Assembly: GCA_938036875.1 (NCBI GenBank)
Contig: CALHVX010000015.1
Span: 1 to 64,000 of the forward strand
Source: an uncultured Pseudomonadales bacterium
GTDB lineage: Bacteria > Pseudomonadota > Gammaproteobacteria > Pseudomonadales > Azotimanducaceae
Reading direction: 5' to 3'
DNA length: 64,000 bases
Part shown: positions 51,012 through 57,785 of the stretch, one piece after another
Position numbering within the stretch: the first letter of the stretch is position 1
Layout of the letters: every line of letters starts with the position of its first letter
Position numbers and translations under genes: made by a program
Notes under the pieces: model-generated
Seen by the model: the letters and a program-made list of their open reading frames with translations, nothing else
What the model was told of the DNA's origin: nothing
Database searches by the model: none

Positions 51012-51599
51012 CTAAGGAGCGTCGGAAACCAGATACTTATCCAGGCCACAAGCCGTAATTGCTTCGTCGCCAGAAAAGGGTTTCTTTAATAACTGTTGCG
51101 CACCGGCTTCTAACACCCGAGTTTCAAGCTCGGGTGTGTGATGCCCCGTCATGGCAACAATACGAATGGATTTGTTTTGCTCATCGGCTTGTAGGCGTCG
51201 ACACACTTCAACACCGTCCATACCGGGCATCATGATGTCGAGCAATACAACGCTCGGCTTAAACAGCTGCACCAACCGGCCGGCTTCAAAACCGTCGTTA
51301 GCGGTTGCGGTGACCACCTCTGGGCAGAGCGTATTGAACAAGGCGATGAGATAGCTGTTGAACTGCAGGTTGTCGTCTACGACCAATAATCGCGGGCCGC
51401 TGGCTTCTAGCGTAATGCCACGTTCTGCCGCAAAGGCGCGTAAATCTTCAGGAGCAAACCGACGGTGGCCACCGGCAGTAGACTGTGCAGGCAACAACCC
51501 TTTTTGGGCCCACTGCCGCACCGTTACCGGTGATACCTTAAACAGCTCCGCCACTTCGGTTGGCGTCAAAAACTGCTTATCTATAAGTCGATCGGTCAA
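51012..51599 (-). CDS. MerR/excisionase-type HTH fused to a response-regulator receiver domain
   Basis: The 195-residue protein has an N-terminal winged HTH (FLTPTEVAELFKVSPVTVRQWAQKG, ending STAGGHRRF, residues 10-50) typical of MerR/excisionase folds. A receiver domain follows (LLVVDDN acidic pair, phospho-acceptor Asp in VVLLDIMMPGMDG, Thr in AMTG, Lys in LLKKPF). This is the reverse of the usual receiver-first order. The start is TTG at 51599 with AGGGGA 5-6 nt upstream. No sensor kinase is nearby, so it is an orphan. It lies 57 bp before rpoS and is probably co-transcribed with it. Confidence 0.93.
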   Translation of the reverse strand: MTDRLIDKQFLTPTEVAELFKVSPVTVRQWAQKGLLPAQSTAGGHRRFAPEDLRAFAAERGITLEASGPRLLVVDDNLQFNSYLIALFNTLCPEVVTATANDGFEAGRLVQLFKPSVVLLDIMMPGMDGVEVCRRLQADEQNKSIRIVAMTGHHTPELETRVLEAGAQQLLKKPFSGDEAITACGLDKYLVSDAP

Positions 51600-51630
51600 T
51601 CTGTTCCCCTACCCTCTAGCGCTTCGATCG

Positions 51631-51692
51631 AATTAATCGTTTCAATCGGTTTGCGCGGTACGGGAGAGAAATTAATCGTTTTAATCGGTTTG
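51631..51692. repeat. two 23-bp direct repeats upstream of the HTH-receiver gene
   Basis: Copies at 51631-51653 and 51670-51692 differ at one base and start 39 bp apart. Each contains two TAATCG/CAATCG half-sites about 10 bp apart (core TTAATCGTTTYAATCGG). They lie 32-93 bp upstream of the start codon, where an autoregulator would bind. Confidence 0.85.
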
Positions 51693-51695
51693 GTA

Positions 51696-51714
51696 CAATA
51701 GATTTATTCTATTG
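51696..51714. promoter_or_regulatory. 19-bp palindrome upstream of the direct repeats
   Basis: CAATAGA and TCTATTG form a perfect 7-bp inverted repeat around TTTAT, 23 bp past the end of the decarboxylase gene. MerR-family operators are often near-palindromes of this size, but it could also be part of that gene's 3' end. Confidence 0.5.
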
Positions 51715-51736
51715 AATGTAAATTTTTTGAAAGCTT

Positions 51737-53053
51737 TTAGCTATAGCTTACAGGGGATCCACCCCGACCCAGCCCGCCAGCCCGCACTTTGGCCACACAC
51801 TCGCCCAAGATCGCCAAATACTCATCCATGGTTTGATCGTGCTCGGGTGACAGCATTAGTTGGATACCATCTGGATTCTGGACCCGACTGGAGAACCAGC
51901 CCTGTGCGTACAAGCCTTCTCCTACGGCTAGGAGATCCAAATCATCAGACCCCGCATCTGGCTTACCTCCAAAGGCAATGATCGACAGGCGCGGGTCTCC
52001 AAAGGTGGCTAGACCCAGGGCATCGAGCCCTGCTACCAACGACCGACGCGCCCCAGCAATGCGAGCCGCACGCTGGGTGTAACCCTCATGCCCAAGGTAA
52101 GTCATGACCGCCCAAGCGGCCGCAATGGCCCCACCGGGCCGGGTACCGGCCAAGGTCGGTGTAAACATGGCGCCACAAGGCCAGTCTGAGAAGGCAAACA
52201 CTTGAGCATCCCGAAGCGTCTTGCTGCGGTACAACACGGTTGACGCGCCTTTGGCCGCGTAGCCGTATTTGTGCAGATCTGCCGACATGGACATCACGCC
52301 GGGCACGGCAAAATCGAAGGGCGCAATGGTCTCTCCAGCGGCACGCATGAAGGGCGCGATGTAACCACCCACACAGGCATCCACGTGCAACCAAAGGCCA
52401 TGCGCTTGCGCTAGATCACTCAAGGCTTCAATGGGGTCCACCAAACCATAAGGAAAACAGGGTGCGGAGCCCACCAGCATAATGGTGTTGGGTGTGATGG
52501 CGGCAGCCATCTGTTCAACATCCGCCAAGTAGTCATTGGTTAATGGGGTACGTATGACGCGCAGACCTAACATGTGCGCCCCCTTGTCAAACGCTGGGTG
52601 CGCGCTGTAGGGCAACACAATCTCTGGCACACCGGGAACCGGGTGTTGTTGTTGGGCAAAGTCGCGACAGGCTTTGAGCGCCATCACAATGCTCTCGGTT
52701 CCGCCTGAGGTCATAGACCCAGCTGCACCTTCTGGCGCGTGCTGCAAACCAAGCGCCATATCAAGAACACTCTTCTCCATACTTCGCAGGCTGGGAAAGG
52801 CTGCTGGACCCAAGCCATTCTCGCTGATGAACATGCCATAAGCATCATGCGCCACCTGCAGCACATCATCGCCGCTATGAAAGACATAAACGGCCGCTCG
52901 CCCGGACTTCCAGTCTATGTCTCGCTCTCGCATCCCCTGCATTTGCGCTTGCAGCTGCGGCCAAGCGGTGCCTTGGTTGGGTAACGCCGTTGGTAACTGG
53001 GAGGGCTTTGGCTTGCGGGGACCAGAATCTGCGGGGTTTGCTGGCGTGGTCAT
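51737..53053 (-). CDS. PLP-dependent decarboxylase, group II (sphingosine-phosphate lyase/glutamate decarboxylase-like)
   Basis: The ATG at 53053 (GAGGT 5 nt upstream) gives 438 residues; an upstream extension in the same frame runs toward selA and is unlikely. The PLP lysine is in MSADLHKYGYAAKGAS, with the cofactor-binding TSGGTESIVMALKACRD and WLHVDACVGGYIAPF. These are features of the decarboxylase II family that includes sphingosine-1-phosphate lyase. Bacterial members include amino-acid and phosphoethanolamine-type lyases, so the substrate is unresolved. It is divergent from selA. Confidence 0.88.
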   Translation of the reverse strand: MTTPANPADSGPRKPKPSQLPTALPNQGTAWPQLQAQMQGMRERDIDWKSGRAAVYVFHSGDDVLQVAHDAYGMFISENGLGPAAFPSLRSMEKSVLDMALGLQHAPEGAAGSMTSGGTESIVMALKACRDFAQQQHPVPGVPEIVLPYSAHPAFDKGAHMLGLRVIRTPLTNDYLADVEQMAAAITPNTIMLVGSAPCFPYGLVDPIEALSDLAQAHGLWLHVDACVGGYIAPFMRAAGETIAPFDFAVPGVMSMSADLHKYGYAAKGASTVLYRSKTLRDAQVFAFSDWPCGAMFTPTLAGTRPGGAIAAAWAVMTYLGHEGYTQRAARIAGARRSLVAGLDALGLATFGDPRLSIIAFGGKPDAGSDDLDLLAVGEGLYAQGWFSSRVQNPDGIQLMLSPEHDQTMDEYLAILGECVAKVRAGGLGRGGSPVSYS

Positions 53054-53154
53054 GAGTACCTCAATGTTCTTGGATTGGGGGGAGCTGACACCAGATACTG
53101 CCACAGGGCGCACAGGCGCGGTAAGATTAGGGGTTCTACCCGAGGAATTTGCGC

Positions 53155-54570
53155 GTGCCTGATAAGACCGATCCAGCCCCTCAAAACGGTGGCTCAAAGA
53201 CCAGCGCCAATGCCCGCGAACGACTTCCGGCGATGGACAAACTTTTAGCCACCCAAGGCATGCAAGACGCCATAGAGGCTTTTGGGCGCGAACGGGTGAA
53301 ACACGCCATCCGTGCGCTACAGCAGCCCTGGCGCACCGGTCAGAGCGTACCGCCCGAAGCGTTAGCAGTAGACGGCTACCCAGCCTGGGTTCACCAGCAC
53401 CTCAGCCCCAATAGCTACCAGCGGGTCTTCAACCTAACCGGCACTACCATTCACACCAACCTAGGCAGAGCACCTTTAAGCAAAACGCTTTGGCGTGAAG
53501 CAGAAGCCTTAGTCACCGAACCCATGAACCTTGAGTTCGATTTAGCCACCGGTCGTCGAGGCCAGCGCGAGGCGATTGTGGCCCAGCGACTCTGCCAGCT
53601 AACTGGTGCCGAAGCCGCCTGCTTGGTTAACAACAATGCTGCAGCCCTAATGTTGGTCTTGAATACCTTAGGTCTGAATCGCGAGGTACCGGTTTCGCGC
53701 GGTGAGCTGATCGAAATCGGTGGCAGCTTTCGCTTGCCCGAACTCATGCAACGCTCTGGCTGTCATCTTGTGGAAGTGGGCACCACCAATCGCACCCACG
53801 AACGCGACTACGCCAACGCCATTAACGAAAACACATCGATGCTGCTTAAGGTGCATCCCAGCAATTTCCATGTCGAGGGCTTCACGCACACCACTGATCT
53901 CAAAACGTTGTCTGAGCTTGCACAGCAACACAAGCTACCCTTGGTGGAAGATTTAGGTAGCGGTACTTTGGTGGACCTAACAAGAGTCGGCCTGCCCGCA
54001 GAACCCATGCCCCAGCAATCCCTACAGGCGGGTGTGGATGTGGTGACCTTTAGCGGCGACAAGCTGCTCGGTGGTACTCAAGCCGGCATCATCTTAGGCC
54101 GGCAAGACCTCATCGATGAGATCAACAAAAACCCGCTCAAACGCGCGCTACGTTTGGACAAAGTTGGTCTAGTGCTGCTCGATAAAACCCTCGCCATCTA
54201 CGAGCAACCCGAGCGTTTGCGGCAAGAGATTCCCATACTGGCCACTTTAACCACGCCATTAGCGGAACTCGAGCAGCGCGCCGCGCACTTGCTACCCATC
54301 TTGCAAAGCCTCTTACCTGACGCCAGCATCAACTGCCGGCCGAGCGAAGGGCAGATTGGTAGCGGCGCCCTACCCAGCGAACGCATCGCGAGCCGGGCCT
54401 TGGTGATCCAACCTGGGCCGAAGCAACAAGCGAACGCACTATCTGCGGCACTACGCAAGCTACCCATCCCCGTGATTGCACGGGTGGCCAAAGACGCGCT
54501 TTGGCTAGATATGCGTGGTGCTCTAGATTTAGAGGAATTAGCCGCCAACCTGCAAGAGCTCGGCCCATGA
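53155..54570 (+). CDS. selA: L-seryl-tRNA(Sec) selenium transferase SelA
   Basis: SelA is the decameric PLP enzyme that converts Ser-tRNA(Sec) to Sec-tRNA(Sec) with selenophosphate. I start it at the GTG at 53155, 8 nt after GAGGA; the TTG at 53149 is too close to that site. The 471-residue protein has the N-terminal tRNA-binding domain (LPAMDKLLATQGMQDAIEAFG), NLTGTTIHTNLGRAPL, the active-site region VNNNAAALMLVLNTL, and the PLP lysine in TFSGDKLLGGTQAGI. It overlaps selB by four bases (ATGA). Confidence 0.97.
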   Translation: MPDKTDPAPQNGGSKTSANARERLPAMDKLLATQGMQDAIEAFGRERVKHAIRALQQPWRTGQSVPPEALAVDGYPAWVHQHLSPNSYQRVFNLTGTTIHTNLGRAPLSKTLWREAEALVTEPMNLEFDLATGRRGQREAIVAQRLCQLTGAEAACLVNNNAAALMLVLNTLGLNREVPVSRGELIEIGGSFRLPELMQRSGCHLVEVGTTNRTHERDYANAINENTSMLLKVHPSNFHVEGFTHTTDLKTLSELAQQHKLPLVEDLGSGTLVDLTRVGLPAEPMPQQSLQAGVDVVTFSGDKLLGGTQAGIILGRQDLIDEINKNPLKRALRLDKVGLVLLDKTLAIYEQPERLRQEIPILATLTTPLAELEQRAAHLLPILQSLLPDASINCRPSEGQIGSGALPSERIASRALVIQPGPKQQANALSAALRKLPIPVIARVAKDALWLDMRGALDLEELAANLQELGP

Positions 54571-56420
54571 TCGTCACCTTAGCCGGGCACGTAGACCACG
54601 GTAAAACTTCGCTGGTGAACGCCATCACCGGCGTGGTGACCGATCGTTTGAAAGAGGAAGCCGAACGTGGCCTAACCATTAACCTTGGCTTCGCCTACTT
54701 GCAGCAAGCACAACAAACCTTGGGCTTTGTTGACGTACCTGGGCACCAAAAATTTATCCACAACATGGTGGCTGGTGTTTCCGCCCATCAATGTGCCCTG
54801 CTAGTGGTGGCTGCTGACGACGGTCCTATGCCACAGACCGTGGAACACCTGCAAATCATGCAAGTGCTTGGGCTCAAGCACGGTGTGATTGCTATCACCA
54901 AAGTGGATCGCGTAGAACCTGCGCGTGTTGCAGAGGTTGAAACCTTAGTCCGTGAACTCACGGCAAACAGTTTTTTGGCTGACGCTCCAACGGTCCAAGT
55001 CTGCAGCCTCAAGGGCACTGGCATCAGCGAATTGGTGGCCGAAATTAATTTGCTTGCACAGACTACAGCCAGCATTGCACCAGCAAACCCGCGCTTAGCC
55101 ATCGACCGCGCGTTTACCCTTAAAGGTCAAGGCGTAGTGGTCACCGGCACTTTGCATTGCGGTACGCTAAACGTAGACGATGAGCTGTTTCTATTCCCAA
55201 AGGGCCAACGAGTACGCATTCGCTCCATGCACGTGCAAGATGCAGATGCGAGCACGGCTCACACCGGCGACCGCTGTGCGCTCAACATCAGTGGCAGCAA
55301 TGTAACGCTAGCGGACGTGGGACGTGGTCAATGGTTGATGGCCAATCCGCCGACCCCGCACCAGCGCTTGGTTGCCCAGTTCGAGCTGCTGGAGAACTTT
55401 CCACGCGCGTTAAAACACTGGACATCAGTACATTTGTATCAAGGCACTAGTCACAGCCTTGCCCAACTGGCCTTGTTAGAGCACACGCAGTTGAACCCTG
55501 GCGAGTCGGGTCTGGTGGAACTCAACTGCAACCTGCCCTTAAATGCGAAGCGAGGTGACCGCTTGGTTTTACGTGATTTCGGTCAAGATCAAACCTTAGG
55601 TGGTGCAACCATCCTCAGCAACAGTCGTTGGGCTGGTAGACGCCGAGCACCTGAACGCCTACAACGCATTTATCGCGACCAAACCGGCACCGCTGAACAA
55701 CACTTCACCTGGGGCTTAGATCAAGGCGGGTTGGCATTAACGGACTTCCAACAGCTTTGGGATCTGACCCAAGTACAAATGGATGCACTTGTCGCCCAGA
55801 ACAGCTGCGCTGTGCACGACGGGCGCGCCGTGAGCGAGGCGCAACTATCAAGCTGGAGCGAGGCAATCATTGCCGCCCTTGAACAAGCAAAAACACCTGA
55901 CGGTCTCAACAAAGCGGAACTTCAAACTGCTCTACCGCAGCTGCAAGCAGCCGATTTAACCTTAGGGTTATGGCACTTATCTGGGGCCAAAAAGATTCAG
56001 GTCACCGGTGGCCGACATCAATTGCCGGGCAGCACAGTTCAGCTCAACGATGCGGAAGCAAAACTGCTTGCTCTGCTAACCAAACATCTCGACAGCGACC
56101 AACCGCCCAGCCTGGGTGACATAAGCAAAGCTAGTGGCACCAGCTTGGATGCCATAAAACGCGGCGCCAAGCCCTTAGCAGCGAAAGGTGAGTTGGTTTT
56201 GGTTGGAGACAATCGAGCGTTCTTACCCCAACGATTTTTAGCGCTAGCCAGCCTCGCCGTTAAGCTGGACAACTTCAGCGTCAAAGATTTTCGTGACGCT
56301 AGCGGCTTAGGTCGTAATATCGTGATTGACGTACTGGAACGCATGGACGCCAAAGGCTTCACTCGCCGGGATGGCAACGCTCGACGTGTGGTGGGTGATT
56401 TGAGCTTGCTTAGCCGCTAA
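54567..56420 (+). CDS. selB: selenocysteine-specific elongation factor SelB
   Basis: SelB replaces EF-Tu for Sec-tRNA(Sec) and binds the SECIS hairpin of selenoprotein mRNAs. The ATG at 54567 overlaps the selA stop and gives 617 residues. The GTPase motifs are GHVDHGKTS (G1), DVPGHQKF (G3) and TKVD (G4). Beta-barrel domains follow (ALKGQGVVVTGTLHCG-type sequence). The C-terminal half contains the winged-helix repeats, the last at about 560-617 (LDNFSVKDFRDASGLGRNIVIDVLERMD), which binds SECIS RNA in the family. Confidence 0.97.
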   Translation: MIVTLAGHVDHGKTSLVNAITGVVTDRLKEEAERGLTINLGFAYLQQAQQTLGFVDVPGHQKFIHNMVAGVSAHQCALLVVAADDGPMPQTVEHLQIMQVLGLKHGVIAITKVDRVEPARVAEVETLVRELTANSFLADAPTVQVCSLKGTGISELVAEINLLAQTTASIAPANPRLAIDRAFTLKGQGVVVTGTLHCGTLNVDDELFLFPKGQRVRIRSMHVQDADASTAHTGDRCALNISGSNVTLADVGRGQWLMANPPTPHQRLVAQFELLENFPRALKHWTSVHLYQGTSHSLAQLALLEHTQLNPGESGLVELNCNLPLNAKRGDRLVLRDFGQDQTLGGATILSNSRWAGRRRAPERLQRIYRDQTGTAEQHFTWGLDQGGLALTDFQQLWDLTQVQMDALVAQNSCAVHDGRAVSEAQLSSWSEAIIAALEQAKTPDGLNKAELQTALPQLQAADLTLGLWHLSGAKKIQVTGGRHQLPGSTVQLNDAEAKLLALLTKHLDSDQPPSLGDISKASGTSLDAIKRGAKPLAAKGELVLVGDNRAFLPQRFLALASLAVKLDNFSVKDFRDASGLGRNIVIDVLERMDAKGFTRRDGNARRVVGDLSLLSR

Positions 56421-56492
56421 TTTCCCCTGTGAGTTTGACCCACAAGGGTTTTGGGTTTGTTGCGCCGCGCAGAAGGTGCGATGATCCGTCGC

Positions 56493-56585
56493 GGAAGAGT
56501 ATCGTCTCCGGTGGGGCGCGCGGCCTTCAAAGCCGTTGAGGTGCGTTAACGTGCCTGGTGGGTTCAACTCCTGCCTCTTCCGCCA
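56493..56585 (+). tRNA. selC: tRNA-Sec (TCA)
   Basis: Anticodon TCA in CTTCAAA, a long variable arm (AGGTGCG and CGTGCCT around TTAA, with wobbles), the D-arm GTCTCCGGTGGGGC, T-loop TTCAACT, discriminator G and encoded CCA identify tRNA-Sec. It sits directly after selB. The acceptor pairs GGAAGAG with CTCTTCC (7 bp) and the T-stem pairs GTGGG with CCTGC (5 bp), so the stack is 12 bp instead of the bacterial 13 (8 + 5); the base after the seventh pair (T) has no partner. The 5' half has the same length as E. coli selC; the shortening is in the 3' half. Confidence 0.93.
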
Positions 56586-56675
56586 AAAATATCGGATCTG
56601 CTGAAGGAGTAGAGTTTGCGCAGCAAACTCCAGGGCTCGGGCGAAGCCCGAGACACCTCCTACCTCTTCCGCCAA
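56569..56675 (+). repeat. 18-bp direct repeat of the tRNA-Sec 3' end flanking paired palindromes
   Basis: TCCTGCCTCTTCCGCCAA at the tRNA 3' end (56569-56586) recurs as TCCTACCTCTTCCGCCAA at 56658-56675, 17 of 18 bases identical. Between the copies are GAGTTTGC-gca-GCAAACTC (56612-56630) and CTCGGGC-gaa-GCCCGAG (56636-56652). The layout resembles an att-type duplication or a REP-like element inserted at a tRNA end. Confidence 0.85.
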
Positions 56676-56693
56676 CATACAAGAGATTCCCAA

Positions 56694-57773
56694 GTGTTCA
56701 AACTACAAGTTGATGGCCGTTTTGAGCTAACGCGCGGCGAGCTGGACTCCCCTACTTTTGCCTACGAAACCTGGGGCAAGCTCAACGCGCAGCGCAACAA
56801 CGCCGTGTTTATCTTCACCGGTCTATCTCCCTCCTCCCACGTCGCCTCTTCCAAGGAGGACCCCAGCACGGGCTGGTGGGAAGACATGGTTGGACCCGAC
56901 AAACCACTGGATACCAATCGCTTCTTTGTTATCTGCATGAACTCTCTTGGCAGTTGCTTCGGCTCTACCGGCCCGGCCTCTATAGACCCAGCTACGGGTA
57001 AACACTACCGCTTAACCTTTCCAGTGCTGACCCTAGAAGATATTGCTAACGCTGCAGCCCAAGTTTTGACCGCGCTTAACGTCGATAAGCTACATACCGC
57101 TATAGGCGCTTCTATGGGCGGGATGACGGCGCTAGCCTTCACCTTGCTGCACCCGAATCGAGCTGGCGGCTTGATCAGCATCTCATCTGCGGCACGCAGC
57201 GAACCTTTTGCTATTGCCTTGCGTTCGTTGCAACGAGAGATGATTCGCAGCGATGCGGCCTGGCAACAAGGTAACTATGCCTTTGATGCTGGACCCGCCA
57301 TGGGCATGCGTTTAGCGCGCAAGCTCGGCATGATCACCTATCGCTCCGCCTTAGAATGGAGCGAACGCTTTGGCCGTGAGCGCGCTACCGACGACACCCA
57401 CCAAGGCGATCCCTTTGGTATCGATTTTGAGGTAGAAAGTTACTTAGACGCCCACGCCAACAAATTCATCGGTAGCTTTGATGCCAACTGCTACCTATAC
57501 CTGTCACGAGCCATGGATTTGTTTGATGCAGCGGACCATGGTGGCAGCTTAGCCCGAGGCTTACAGCGGCTCAAACTGGAACGCGCGTTGATTGTGGGTG
57601 TGGAGACCGACTTCTTGTTCCCTCTAACCCAACAGCAAGAGCTTGCGGTGGCACTGCGGGATCAAGTAGCTGACGTGGACTACGCACCTTTGGAATCTAT
57701 CCAAGGGCACGATTCGTTTTTGGTGGACATGGATCGCTTTCGGCCCGTTATCGCCAACTACTTTGGCACTTAG
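56694..57773 (+). CDS. MetX-family L-homoserine/L-serine O-acyltransferase
   Basis: This alpha/beta-hydrolase acyltransferase starts, by homology, at the GTG at 56694 (AAGAGA 8 nt upstream), giving 359 residues; the in-frame TTG at 56616 lies inside a palindrome. The nucleophile is in IGASMGGMTALAF, the Asp in VGVETDFLFPLTQQ, and the His in GHDSFLVDM. The MNSLGSCFGSTGPASIDPATGKHYRLTFP region and SLQREMIRSDAAWQQGNY resemble, as I recall, the MetX proteins from Xanthomonas relatives reported as serine O-succinyltransferases rather than homoserine enzymes. metW, the usual partner of metX, is not adjacent. The position between tRNA-Sec and selD could mean a role in Ser/Cys supply; this is inference. 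Confidence 0.85.
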   Translation: MFKLQVDGRFELTRGELDSPTFAYETWGKLNAQRNNAVFIFTGLSPSSHVASSKEDPSTGWWEDMVGPDKPLDTNRFFVICMNSLGSCFGSTGPASIDPATGKHYRLTFPVLTLEDIANAAAQVLTALNVDKLHTAIGASMGGMTALAFTLLHPNRAGGLISISSAARSEPFAIALRSLQREMIRSDAAWQQGNYAFDAGPAMGMRLARKLGMITYRSALEWSERFGRERATDDTHQGDPFGIDFEVESYLDAHANKFIGSFDANCYLYLSRAMDLFDAADHGGSLARGLQRLKLERALIVGVETDFLFPLTQQQELAVALRDQVADVDYAPLESIQGHDSFLVDMDRFRPVIANYFGT

Positions 57774-57785
57774 CGAATGGCGTTT

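Noticed and set aside
53054-53197. A 48-residue N-terminal extension of the PLP decarboxylase
   Set aside because: It reaches into the selA start; the internal ATG at 53053 has a good ribosome site and matches the family N-terminus.
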